A DNA stretch of 64,000 nt from NCBI GenBank assembly GCA_029215795.1, contig JARDYH010000006.1, positions 20,041,501-20,105,500 of the forward strand, in the 5' to 3' direction. Source of the stretch: Anniella stebbinsi (Eukaryota; Chordata; Lepidosauria; Squamata; Anniellidae). Position numbers and translations under genes: made by a program. Position 1 is the stretch's first letter, and every line of letters begins with the position of its first letter. Positions 9,790 to 20,908 of the stretch are shown here, piece by piece. The notes beneath the pieces were generated by a model. It ran no database searches, had not been told where the DNA came from, and worked only from the letters and a program-made list of their open reading frames with translations.

Positions 9790-10183
9790 TAACCCTTTGG
9801 ATGTTTACACAGAAGTAAGTTCTGTTGTGTTGAATGGGGCTTACTCATCAAGCAAGGAAGCCTATGACAGCAGCCTTAGACTGTAGATGGTTGTTACGTT
9901 ATGGCCCTACACTATAATTTTGTGTCCCAAACTGTATTAATTAGTAGCAGTTTCCAGTTGATTGTATTGGGGAAGAACATAACCATACTTGCCAGTGAAT
10001 ATTCAAAACATGCAATTAAACTGTAGATAGGCCTTACAAATGCATATGGTAATTCTTAATTAGTATTCACTATATTTTAAAAAGCAGCTCTCTATGGACT
10101 GTTGATAAATTTTCCAGATGAATAGTGCAATCTTATGCACGTCTACTTAGAAGTAAGTTCTATTGAGTTCAGTGGGACTGACT
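9790..10183. repeat. non-CR1 segment repeated inverted at 38380-39100
   Basis: About 390 bp between two CR1 pieces. It matches 38390-39095 in reverse complement almost base for base. By eye I see three small differences (GACAGC/GACTGC, ATACTTGCC/ATACATGCC and one shifted base in an A/T run). The one large difference is a 320-bp MITE plus its 8-bp TSD, absent here. The empty site AACATAAC is at 9976-9983. The ends carry pieces of family C foldbacks (9797-9870 and 10123-10183). Confidence 0.85.
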
Positions 10184-11415
10184 GCCCAGTTCTTTCAGTC
10201 TCTCCTCATAGGGCTTTGTGTCCGGACCCCTGATCATCCGTGGTGCCCTCATCTGAACCCCCTCCAGCTTGTCTGCAACCTTCTTGAAGTGTGGTGCCCA
10301 GAACTGGACACAATACTCAAGATGAGGCCTAATCAGTGCCGAATAGAGGGGAACCAGACCTTGCGCGATTTGGAAGCGATACTTCTATTAATGCAGCCCA
10401 AAATAGCATTGGCTTTTTTGCAGCTCCATCACACTGTTGGCTCATATTCAGCTTGTGATCTACAACAATTCCGAGATCATTCTCGCTTGTAGTATTGCTG
10501 AGCCAAGTATCCCCCATCTTGTAACTGTGGATTTGGTTTCTTTTTCCTAGGTGTAGAACTTGGCATTTATTCCTATTAAATTTCATTCTGTTCTTTTCAG
10601 CCCAGCGCTCCAGTCTATCAACATCACTTTGAAGTTTGTTTCTGTCTTCCAGTGTATTAGCTATCCCACCCAATTTGTGTCATCTGCAAATTTGAAAAGC
10701 ATTCCCTGCACCTCCTCGTCCAAATCATTAATGAAAATGTTGAAGAGCACTGGGCCCAGGACTGAGCCCTGCAGTACTCCACTTGTTGCCTCCCCCCAGT
10801 TTGAGAAGGTACCATTGATAAGCACTCTTTGAGTCCGATTCTGTAGCCAACTGTTGATCCACCTAATAGTTGTTCCATCTAGCCCACTTTTCACTAGTTT
10901 GTGAATCAGAATGTCATGGGGCACTTTGTCAAAAGCTTTGCTGAAGTCAAGACATATTATGTTCACAGCATTCCCACAGTCCACAAGGGAGGTTACCCAA
11001 TCAAAAATTGAGATCAGATTAGTCTGATAGGATTTGTTCTTGACAAATCCATGCTGGCTTCTAATCATCGCTGCATAGTTTTCAAGGTGTTTACAGATTG
11101 ACTTCTGTATAACCTGCTCCAATATTATCTCAGAGATGGATGTCAGACTGACAGGTCTGTAGTTCTCAGGTTCCTCCTTTTTGCCCCTTTTGAAGTTAGG
11201 GACAACATTAGTCCCCCAGTCATTGGGCATTTCACCCATATTCCATGATTTTGCAAAGATAATAGACAGTGGTTCTGAGAGTTCTGCTAGCTCTTTTATT
11301 ACTCGAGGATGCAGTTCATCGGGCCCTGGAGATTTGAACTTGTTCAAAGAAATTAGGTGTTCTGTGACCATTTGTTTGTCAATCTCGAACTGCAATCCTG
11401 CCCCTACAGTTTATA
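10184..11415 (-). mobile_element. CR1 LINE internal fragment (RT region)
   Basis: A second CR1 piece on the minus strand, covering the RT domain and part of the C-terminal domain. It overlaps in CR1 content with the 9221-9789 piece, so this is not one element interrupted once but two CR1 fragments flanking foreign DNA. The far end near 11415 fades into unrelated sequence. Confidence 0.88.
10661..11395 (-). pseudogene. CR1 reverse transcriptase, open for 244 codons
   Basis: Motifs in order are KSPGPDELHPRVIKELA, NYRPVSLTS, SQHGF, CLDFSKAFDKVPHDIL, the GVLQGSVLGPVLFNIFINDL block and FADDT. These are RT motifs from before the palm to the catalytic FADD box. The frame is open throughout but then shifts: the continuation (RNKLQSDVDRLERWAEKN, MKFNRNKCQVLHLG) is in another frame at 10329-10673. 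The N-terminal endonuclease is missing, so the copy is dead. The length of the open frame argues for a fairly young insertion. Confidence 0.92.
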
Positions 11416-11458
11416 CTTCACTTTTGCCAGGGGGTAGTAGACCCGGTTATGGGAGAAG

Positions 11459-11477
11459 AGAGAGAGAGAGAGAGAAA
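11459..11477. repeat. (GA)n microsatellite
   Basis: Nine to ten GA units. Confidence 0.85.
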
Positions 11478-11544
11478 GTCAGTCCAACCAACCATCTTAT
11501 GGATACAGACCCTCACCCAGAAGGTAGTTTTTGCATTGTTTGGA

Positions 11545-11545
<1 letters not shown>

Positions 11546-11578
<33 letters not shown>
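11546..11578. repeat. (CA)n microsatellite
   Basis: About 12 CA units with an interrupted end. Confidence 0.9.
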
Positions 11579-11659
11579 ATTTTACCAGATTATTTGCAGG
11601 TGTGTGTGTAAATTTCTCTTTAATCTCTTTCTTGGATTTTTTTTCCTTTTAGCTTCTTA

Positions 11660-11905
11660 AATCCTTGCTTTGGAGTCTGAATTCTGTTTCTTTTTTTTTT
11701 TCTTTTTAAAACCTTGGGGTCTGACTTCCATTAAAAATGCTTTGGAGACTGAGTTTCGTTCCCAGCCTCCCTTTTTAAGCCTTGCTAACTGCTTTGGGTT
11801 CTAAGTTCCATTTTTTTTCTTTTTAAAAAAGACTTGCTTATTTGCTTTGGAATCTAAGTTATTTTCTAATTCACTTGATAATTGCTTTGGAGTCCCTTGG
11901 CTGCC
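11660..11905. repeat. degenerate tandem repeat, approx 40-60 bp unit
   Basis: The phrase GCTTTGGAGTCTGAATTCTG recurs in degenerate form about six times (CTTGGGGTCTGACTTCC, GCTTTGGAGACTGAGTTTCG, GCTTTGGGTTCTAAGTTCC, GCTTTGGAATCTAAGTT, GCTTTGGAGTCCCTTGG), separated by T-rich and TTTTTAAA stretches. The spacing is irregular. No family name is known to me. Confidence 0.65.
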
Positions 11906-11924
11906 AGTCTTCACGGCAGGAGCG

Positions 11925-12270
11925 CCAAGGCGGCTTTTCCTGTCGCCGCTGCCGCTGCCACGCCTGCCTGGCGTCAGCCGGAGGGGCAGCTGGAGCGGCG
12001 GCCCACCTACTCTAAGGTAAGTGTTTTTTTTAAAAAAAATAATTGGGGGAAGGACAGCGGAGGTGGTGCAGTGAGCTTATGGCTCACTGCTCCATCCCCT
12101 TCACTGTCCAGCCTGCTCCACTCTGAAAAAAGTCAGGCTAAATCCCTGACTTTTTTAGTGTGGAGCAAAGGGCCTTTCTCCCTAGATGGCATTGAATTGG
12201 CAGCAATGTTATGTAACCCAACTGCCACCATTTCGAATGGTGAGGCAAAGTGCCTGTGAAGAGGTACCCT
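11925..12270 (+). repeat. GC-rich repeat K, copy 1, with splice-donor-like site
   Basis: Shares an ordered block with 57283-57615: CGGCTTTTCCTG, CAGCCGGAGGGGCAGCTGG, TCTAAGGTAAGT, a poly-T tract, GGCTCACTGCTCCATCC, AAAAAAAGTC, TGACTTTTTTAG and ATGTAACCCAACTGCCACCA. The first approximately 100 bp are CpG-rich and are followed by a consensus donor (AAG|GTAAGT, GT at 12017). No known family recognised; probably a nonautonomous mobile element carrying captured sequence. Confidence 0.6.
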
Positions 12271-12870
12271 GGGTTTTGTTAAATCCATCCAAGGCTGTTC
12301 CTATGATCCCACCCCATACACTCAGCTTTGTAGAGATGTTTTCTCTGTTCCCCCTTGGTTTCCAAAGACTGCTGTTCTATTGGCCTGAGTTTGTTTGTTG
12401 GTTTGTTTGTTTATGGTGATAATGATGATTACTACTACTACTACTACTACTACATGAAAAGAGGTGGATTTTTGGATGCTCTCAGAAATTGCTGCCCATA
12501 TTTATTCCTAAGTAATCCAGTCATTCTTTTTTTCTGTGTAGACATACATAAGCTAGATTTTTGTACGATGCTGCTTCTCACTGTGAATTCTGAATAGACA
12601 AGCAAAGAGGGGTGGTCGTGGGGATGTACCATGGACATGCAAAGGAGTGGATTCTGGATACTTTCAGAACTTGCAGCTGAGTTCCAAAGACTGCTTTTTT
12701 GTGTGGCACCGGGGATATCAGTATTATTATTAGTATTATCACCTTACACCCTCAGCTTTGTAGGCATACTCTCTCAGTGTCCCCTTTTACAAAAGGTGGC
12801 TGCAGGTTTCCAAAGAATGCTTTTCTGCGTGGCTCTGGAAATATTATTAGTATTAGTGTGGCTTGAGGAT
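12271..12870. repeat. unclassified region with internal duplication
   Basis: The block CTCAGCTTTGTAG...CTCT..GT.CCCC.TT followed by TTTCCAAAGA.TGCT occurs at about 12330-12375 and again at 12750-12815, with a third partial TTCCAAAGACTGC at 12680. An (ACT)n tract lies at 12431-12453. This looks like repeated pieces of an unnamed element. Confidence 0.5.
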
Positions 12871-13720
12871 CCCTTATGACTTTTAAGTACATGTGACTCA
12901 GATTCTCCTTTCTATAGTATGGATTGCTGGCTGCTGGGGATTCAAAAGATTGCTCTGCCTATGGTGACATCTTGGCTCCACCTCACAAGCCTCAGAGAGC
13001 ACCAATCACCATTGCAACTAATAGTGTGAATTCTCTATTGAAAAGCATTGGGTTAGAAGTGATGGGAGTTGATATGAATATTGTATCTGTGAGGTTAATA
13101 TTTTTGATGGCTCATTCAAACATCTGCTGTTGCAGTCATCAAGTGATGACCATACAAGTGCAAACTGGGACTATGTGACCCAGTACTGTAAAAGGCGGAG
13201 GTAATAAAATCTTAATGCTTCTCAAAACTATTATTCCCCATGCACTCCATCAATCTAAAGTTGACATTGTGATTGTACAATTCTTTCATGCCTGCCTATT
13301 TTAAGGTATCTTTTTACAGACTTCCTTTGTAAGAGTGTCATCTCTCCTTGCGCCAAGAGGATATGCACACTTGCTATGCTTTCTGCTAAAGTGTAACAGT
13401 GCCACATCAAAAAAACAGCATTTGCATTTCTTACCAATAGGCAGATGAGCATTTTCCTAGCATAGAGGCATCTTGTACATCACCTGGGTGGGGGAGATTT
13501 GAAGGCTGTTTTTAATATGAAATTATTGCACCTAAACAGGAAGGAAAGATAGGGAACTTGCCCCCCCCTGCTCCTGCACAGCAGTCCTAAGGCCGTGCAA
13601 GAGCCACTAGTGGTTACACCACTAGTGGTTAGCTATCAAATCCGTGGGAGCTGCAATCCTATGCACACTTTCAACTCAGTTTCATTGAAAACTGTTACTT
13701 CAGTTCAGAAAGGGAGATCC
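12871..13720. other. no recognisable gene
   Basis: Only a possible family C MITE fragment (CTGCAATCCTATGCACACTTTC) at 13650-13712. The perfect 11-bp direct repeat CACTAGTGGTT at about 13605-13630 is a curiosity. Confidence 0.4.
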
Positions 13721-13722
13721 TC

Positions 13723-13975
13723 ATATAATAATAATAATAATAATAATAACGATTTATTTCTTACCCGCCTCTCCGTCTGGATCGAGGCGGGGAACAACAA
13801 CATGATAAAATACATAAAACTGATTAAAACATGACACATATTATTAAAACTGCATAAAAATCCTAAAACATGACACATATTATTAAAACTGCATAAAAAT
13901 CCTAAAACATGACACATATTATTAAAACTGCATAAAAATCCTAAAACATCCTAAAAACATCCTTCTGTTGTGCAT
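13723..13975 (-). mobile_element. LINE 3' tail (minus) with (AAT)n and 39-bp tandem
   Basis: On the minus strand this ends ...TGTTCCCCGCCTCGATCCAG, GGCGGGTAAGAAATAAATCG and then (TTA)n, the tail of a squamate L2/CR1-like LINE. Within it a 39-bp unit beginning CATGACACATATTATTAAAA occurs three times (starts 13830, 13869, 13908). A sister tail is at 30528-30735. The open frame crossing it is not a gene. Confidence 0.75.
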
Positions 13976-15449
13976 ACAACAGAATCAAATTGTGGTGGTC
14001 TGGGCCCCACTCAACTGATCTGGGCCCCAGTGAACTGACTGGGTGGATTTTTGTTTGTTCTTTGATGCCTATGAGGACACACATCCCCATGTTTTGCATG
14101 ATAATTTGTAATTAAAATGAACTGGATTGCAGCCAATGAGCCTTTCCTCCAAATAGAGAGAAAGTAGAAGCAGTTCTGAAATTCACAGGAACAGCTTTCT
14201 CCTGTATAGAAATAGTTTGATTAAGTGTTCCTTCAGTGAGTAAAGAGCATCATTCATGCTCCTTACTCACTGCAAGGGAGTATGGGATGTTGACCACAAC
14301 ATTTTTTCCTCAGAATAAGCAGCAAATCAGAGGAAAAGCGATGGAACCCCCTGGAACTGGGCAAGGACCCTGCAGAAGTAAAATGGTTAATGTAAAAGCT
14401 ACTGCAAGAGGCTGTACAATGTGTTATAAAAGATACGTACAAATGTAGCTTCAGAGCTTTCCCTTTAAAATACCTCTATTATGCTTTTGCGGTTGCTGCT
14501 GCCCTTCTTGCTACACTATGAGCAGCTACCACTAAACCCAAACAATAGGAAGAATCAATAGCACATAGATAAACCAGTGGAGTAAACTTTGCATACTCAA
14601 CAAGTCCTCTTTACAGACAATTAGGGCCAGAAGATAAATATTGACACATTAGACTATTTTCTCAAATTTGTTTTTGTTGATTGCCTGAGCAATCTGATGG
14701 GAGTGAAATTCCACTTTTCTGATGATGGAGATTGCTTGGCTAATAGAAACAAATAGAGTAAAAGCTTTTGTCCACAGTGGGTTAGGCACATCTATTGTTG
14801 GGAAGTACTAATCGGATTAAATTGGCTCTTGGTTCCATTGCTAGGAGGCTACTCAGTTCTAAAAACGTTCACATTTCAAGGAGATGTGTCATTGTTGTTT
14901 TCTTACTATTTAAATCTGATGGAAAGATATAACAGAAGCCTTGAGATTACAACAGCACTAGCTACACAGTAAAATATAGCAATATACACATTGCAATTAA
15001 ACTCAATGACGGAAGATAACACAAGATATGTGAATACTGTTTCCCTGTCTTGTTTTCTTCTTCAATAATAGACCACAAAAGGGGTGGGGTGGGGCTTAAA
15101 GTAAGAGCAAATATGTAAATTACATGAAAACATTTTTAAAAAGCAATATAGTGCTTTCAACAGCCTTGTTATGTGCTGTTCTGTCAAAATATCATTTAAA
15201 AATGTTAATGGAATAAAGGTAAACTGTCCCATTTTCTATTTCGGCTTGTTTTCTATTAGCATTTTAATATGTATGTGTTGCATTAGTTCTTTCTAAAAGA
15301 AACAAACACATTTATGCAGGGCATAATTTTTTGTTAGCCTTAATAGGCAGCAGCCTTAAATAATGTCACTCATCTCTCTATTTGGACTTGAGCCTGTGAG
15401 TCAGGAGGTGCAATTTTTTTTGCCTACAGTCTGATAATTTTCAAAGCTA

Positions 15450-15760
15450 TTGGCAACCTGGGAATTTTCTTTCCTTATCACTAGGGCTCAGCTAACTTTA
15501 CTAATACTAATCAGAGCTGGAATCATTCATTCAAGGATTGCATGATCATGTTTTTCTTTAGCAGTGACAGCTGCCTGAGCTGCATTAGCAATGCAGATGA
15601 GTCAGCCTAATAGGTTAATGCAGAACACGCGAAAATTAGGTTTAATCCCCAGTGAAATAATCTAACATTTTCACATTTCTTGATGTTAGGATAGAGACAT
15701 TGGTGGTGACTCAATTAGGTGTAATGTAGATCAAAGCAAATTTACCTTCTGGCAGAACCT
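15450..15760. promoter_or_regulatory. candidate conserved non-coding element 1
   Basis: Repeat-free and dense in possible factor sites: CAATTAGG, TTAATGCAG, GCAGATGAGTCAGCC (AP-1/MAF-like TGAGTCAGC), AGTGACAGCTGCC (E-box/MEIS-like), ATGATCATG. No coding frame. The call rests on texture and its TE-poor setting. Confidence 0.35.
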
Positions 15761-16239
15761 TCCCAATAGTTTAGACAGTACAATATAAGGGTTCTATTTT
15801 ATAGTAATTGGTGAAGGCTGAGGGAAAATTATACTAAAAGGACAGGTACAGCAAGAATTGCTTTCTGGTTTCCCATTACAATTGCTGTATTTTGTAAATG
15901 TGCCCAAGTACAGTATTTAGCGATAAAATAAAATAAAAATCTTTTCTATCTGACATAGCTGCAAAGTAATATTTAAATCAATGCTTCTAAATTCACACAT
16001 GTAGTTTCTGCTCTTAAAAATATAGCCTATTTAATTGTAACATCCCATTGAGAAATATCACCACTGAGGTTTGAAAAGCCCCCCTTAATTAAATGGGAAC
16101 CATAAAGGAGAGGGACAGTGTGTGTGTAGCTCATGTTTTCATTCTTGGGGAATAACATATCAAATGCCCGTCTCCTTCAGCTGTAAAGGAAAAAGAAACA
16201 AAAATTACAAGTCCTCCGTTGCCAAATATTTTATTTTTT

Positions 16240-16740
16240 TTGCCTTGACATCTTAATTCTTAATCCTTGTGTGTGGTCAAATCAGTCTACTATAGACAAC
16301 CAATCAAGCAATTATTCCTAAATTATATTTGCCCAGCTCACATTGATTGGTTATTCTTTTCTTATTGGGTAAGCTCATTAATTCTGAGCAGCTTGCTTAT
16401 TATGCTTTCCACATCATTTTCTTTCTGAGCCTATCTCCGCTCACCAGCCTGCTGATGTTTCAAGATGCCATACAGGGGGGGAAAGGGCCCAGTGATCTAT
16501 TGCATTGTCTCTTACAGCAATTACAATTCACATTGCTGATTAACTTTGATGTGAAAACTAATGAGATAAGGCAAGTTATCAAGGCGGACCTGATCGTCAT
16601 CTCATTTATACAGCATTTGCCATCGGTGAATGACAAAAACTAATGAAGATGTATCTGACAGCAGACCAAGCCAAGACAGGATTTCGTTTCTCATCAGCAA
16701 GTGCTTTGCTTCTTACTCATCAGTCTATCTGAAACATGTT
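16240..16740. promoter_or_regulatory. candidate conserved non-coding element 2
   Basis: Repeat-free block with CAATCA/TGATTG (PBX-like) and ATTA cores, for example ACCAATCAAGCAATTATT, TTGATTGGTTATTC and ACAAAAACTAATGAAG, plus a CAGCTC.CATTGATTGG stretch. No open frame of interest. Confidence 0.35.
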
Positions 16741-19700
16741 GAAATTAGCTTAATAATGAAAACACTTCATCTAAACGGGCAAATGTTTACATTAAAATAA
16801 ACTACATGATAAATAGATGTGAAAGATTTTTGTACGTTCCTGAGTTTAAACAATAGAGCTAAAATGTTCACTTAGCATTCCTCTGACTATTGAGGTTTGG
16901 ATTCTCCCCACCCCCTCTCTTCAGTTGCAATTTATACCTGCTAGAACACAAAGCCCTTTTAGTTATATCAAACACTGGGTCTATATTTTTCCAATTCTTG
17001 TGCCAGTAATACTTTAATGATTTCCTTCAACAAAGCACGATAAGCAGAAATGTCTGTGAACAGTTATTTCCTCCCACAAAAGAATGTGGGTTGTTGTACT
17101 TTTTTTCTTCAGCTTGTCGTATTACCTGAACTGTACATTTCTTAGTTTATTCCAGTTTTTCCTTTTCAACTGAATGTTTAAGACACCTTTCTTCTCTTTA
17201 ATATATAAAAATGTTACACTGTATATTGAAAACATAGTGAGGATGGGTGCATGTTTATATCATGAATACACATATATTTGTACATGGGCAAAGCAATCAG
17301 ACACTGCACAATGGTAGTCAGGTAAGTAAATGTTATTAGGCCCCAGAGCCACCTCTTGCATCAGAGAAGTTTACTGCAATAATACAGCATACTGTAGTAC
17401 AATGTCTTGCTATATATAACTTGAACAGTTATTCCTACCTTTTAATATTTTGGCTTCAACATCTTTATTTATGAAAATCTATTTTTATATAGCTAGTGAA
17501 AAGATCCCTTGTACCACTAACTTTTTTTCCAGTAACAATTTTGTATCTAGAACAAAAATGTTATTAATATTCTGCAAAAAAAAAAAAGCTATCATTTTTG
17601 AGCTAGCTTTCTTTCCTTTTCTTTTAATTGTCTATCAATAATTTGTGCTCAAAGTTTTCAGTTTTAAGAGATCATGCCTATTGTTATGATTTTCCTCTTT
17701 CATAGTAATAAGGATGCCACTCTATGCTTAGACAAAATGTGTATTTTCTTTAGAGAACTGTATATATTTGATTTACAAAGTTGCTGTAGCAATTTTTTAA
17801 ATGGCTACCACATCATATCCATTGATAATCAAACATTCCACACATTTGCCTAAACTATATTTCAGTGAAGATTAGTTGGTAGAAATTGTGTTTACAAATT
17901 GCTCAAGCCACAAATCACAGAAGATAGAGAAAAGCCTCATTTTTAAAGAGCTAGACATCAAGCTTTAAATTTTTTTTAAAATCTGCCTAAAAATGTAAGG
18001 ATAAAAATTCTGACAATGATTTTAACATCTTCTAAACCTTCAGATTGTTAGTGTTTGCGTGCGTGTGTATGTAAACCAGTCCGGCGAATTCTTGCATTTA
18101 GAGTATAATATTTTAGGCAATCTCTTAGACAATTACATTTCATCCTTGTAACAATGCACACCCATATTTTAAGTGTGTCTGAATTGCAGAATGACACACA
18201 ACACGCACATACACGAAACTAACATTTTATTTTCAAACTGCCTAGACAAAAGTGTCTGCATCTTGAGAAAGTTAAAAGAAAATCTTATTTTAAAGCTGTG
18301 GCAACAAATTGCTACTCCAGAGCTGAATTAAATTTAAAAGCTCTTCACATGGCTGAAGATAAATCCTGTATATTAGAGGGAACCATAAAAGCACTTGCTG
18401 AAGAGACAAGGCACAAGTGGAGAATTGACCCCTGAAGATTTTTTTAAATGGTCTACTAAATTTATAATTTGTTCCAGCATGTAGGATGAAGGCTGCATTC
18501 CTTCTGTTACCATCCCCCACCAATACACAGAAATATGACATGAGTGAGTGCTTTTTAAGTTACAGAGTGAAATCAGTTTGCCACAATGAGTGCACTTTAT
18601 TAATAAATTTATCCCAATATTTTCTTTATCAAATACACCACCAGTCTAAGGATCGCATGAGATCTATTTCTGACTTCATTTTAATGTTTTGGTAGGAGAC
18701 GTTAAGATGAGGCACGGGTAGGTTGTTATAGTAAGTTTCCCTTTTTTCATACAGGTGCAAATCTCTTTGCCCAACCTTAACACAACACCTGTTTTATTAC
18801 TATTACTGTCTCATTGCTAAATTAATTTGAAATGCTATTTCAATAACATACTTTCGATGCATATTAAAATACAGACATTTATATGGATGCTTTATAAAAT
18901 ATTTTTCTTTCCAAGTTATAATAGTCATTTATGACAGGTTCATTAAATGCAATTTCTCCCCCCTTTTCCCCTCTTCTATCCCTGTGCTATCTTAATAAAA
19001 TAATTACAGACAACTAAAGGATTTGTGCATACCAAAAGGTCTCACCCTCACATATTTCAGAGGTTCTGCTCAAGGAGACACCACCATAATAAGACTGACT
19101 TGGGATCCCTTCTTCACAAGGTCATTAGAAACTCGCCTTTAAAATGTGATGTGTGTAAGGGGAGAGAAATGTACATTAAACCTAAAAGCATTACAAGGTT
19201 ACAGTCTCATCTCCAAGTATATGGAATGTTGATTGAGAAAAGCAGCTAAACCAAGAGAAGCATTGGAAGGAGACTAAAGAAGAAAAAAATAGGTATACAC
19301 TTTATATTTTAAAATGCTCATTTACATATACAATGACCAAGATTAATCCTCTGCTAGCACAGTGCTTTCATATTATTTTTCCTAACTATCTTCTAAGTTG
19401 CCAGCCTAGTAGCTTTTTCTTTTTTCTCTTCTCCACTGTTTTTTTAAAGTATCAAGCCCTTTATTATCTGACTTTAACACTACACAACAAGTCATTACTA
19501 ACCAATACAATTTTGTTCCTCAGAAATGTGCTGAAAGGATTATGCCTTGATACTCAGCTCCTTATACACAGGGCGAGAGCCTAACTAGCTGGTAGCTTCC
19601 AGTCAGATACCGAAATCAAATTGAATTACAAAAAAGAAAATGAGTTAGAATATTGGCTGGTGCCCAAACGTCTAAAATCACTGCAGATTAATATAACAAG

Positions 19701-19969
19701 CTAGTGTTGTACTATTTCACTATACTCAAATTTGGACCTTCTGGAAAACTGAACCAGATCTTCAAATCCTTGTTCAAAATAACACTTAAGAGAAGCATGA
19801 AACTGCAGCTTTATCGTAATTTTAATATACAAAAAGACTGTATTTAATGCCTGTTACAAACTAGCTGTAAAACTATTATTCACTATAATTTCTAAGACAA
19901 AATCCTTCCAAATACTGTATGTTATTAAGAGGTAGTAGGGAAAGGTCTTCTGTGTGAGCGTGCACAAGG

Positions 19970-19970
<1 letters not shown>

Positions 19971-20014
<44 letters not shown>
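19971..20014. repeat. (TG)n(TA)n microsatellite
   Basis: About 7 TG units pass directly into about 15 TA units. Confidence 0.95.
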
Positions 20015-20018
<4 letters not shown>

Positions 20019-20884
20019 GGCAAGAGTAATGTTTTATTTAAAATAGTTACAGTATGCCTTTTGATTTAGAGTTTAAAGTAAATACTATTTGTACATCTGA
20101 AACATACTCAAGACAAATGAAAAGCCTCTAGATGCTTTTGTATGAGACGCCCAAGAGCTCTACAAACTTAAAAGCACAACCTCAATTAAGCCCATCTTCA
20201 TCTGGAAAAAAAATTAGCAACTGAAAGCTGAATATATTAGATAATACACACTTGCAGAACAGCATTCTCTTAGGGGGAAAATTCTTGATAACCAACCTAG
20301 CGCTGGCCTAAGAGTTGCTCAATGCTAATTTTGTTTGAAACTGTCTAACTAACTCTGAATAGCTATCCATATTCAACAAAGGCATAATTAATGGCAACCT
20401 TTTCTTCTGCTTATAAGACATCATAACAAGTAGGAAAGTACAAAAAGATTTTTATAGTAACTAATTTAAGGACAAAGGGTTGACCTCTAGCATTTCATTA
20501 AATAAACTGAGTGAATAAAAGGAGATTGGCAGCATTCATCCTTGTTCAATTCAAGCAGTCTATTTCAAAATGCTAATCATAATCTGCAGATGTTGGGGGC
20601 TGATTTTTTTTCCCTTCAAATATCATTTGTTTAATTTAAGAACATCAGACATGTGAATTTTAAATAAAAATCAATTTTAGGCAGAGGCAAAAGTTATTCA
20701 TGGAACAGCGAAGGTCTCCAGGTTAGCTTTCTTCCTTTCAAGTGTTTAAAATGATTATTGTAAACCATTAATTTCTTATATTATTTCTAAACCCTTTTAA
20801 TGGATAAGTTATACAGGAAATACATTTTTTCAGATTACCACAACCAAGTAAGTGCCAATACATTTGAAGCCTTCTAGTGAGGAA

Positions 20885-20908
20885 AGGGCAGGGGCGGGGG
20901 CGGGGGGA
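20885..20908 (+). other. G-run cluster (possible G-quadruplex)
   Basis: Four G tracts of 3-6 separated by single C or CA (GGGCAGGGGCGGGGGCGGGG). It fits the usual G4 pattern and stands out in AT-rich surroundings. Confidence 0.5.

Noticed and set aside
10661..11395. Functional reverse-transcriptase gene
   Set aside because: The endonuclease is missing and the C-terminus is frameshifted, so it is a dead LINE fragment.
12017..12025. True host exon-intron boundary
   Set aside because: The same donor and surroundings recur at 57381, so it belongs to a repeat. No acceptor or downstream exon is identifiable.
16347..16643. 98-codon frame in the TE-poor interval
   Set aside because: No domain. The region is better explained as non-coding DNA.
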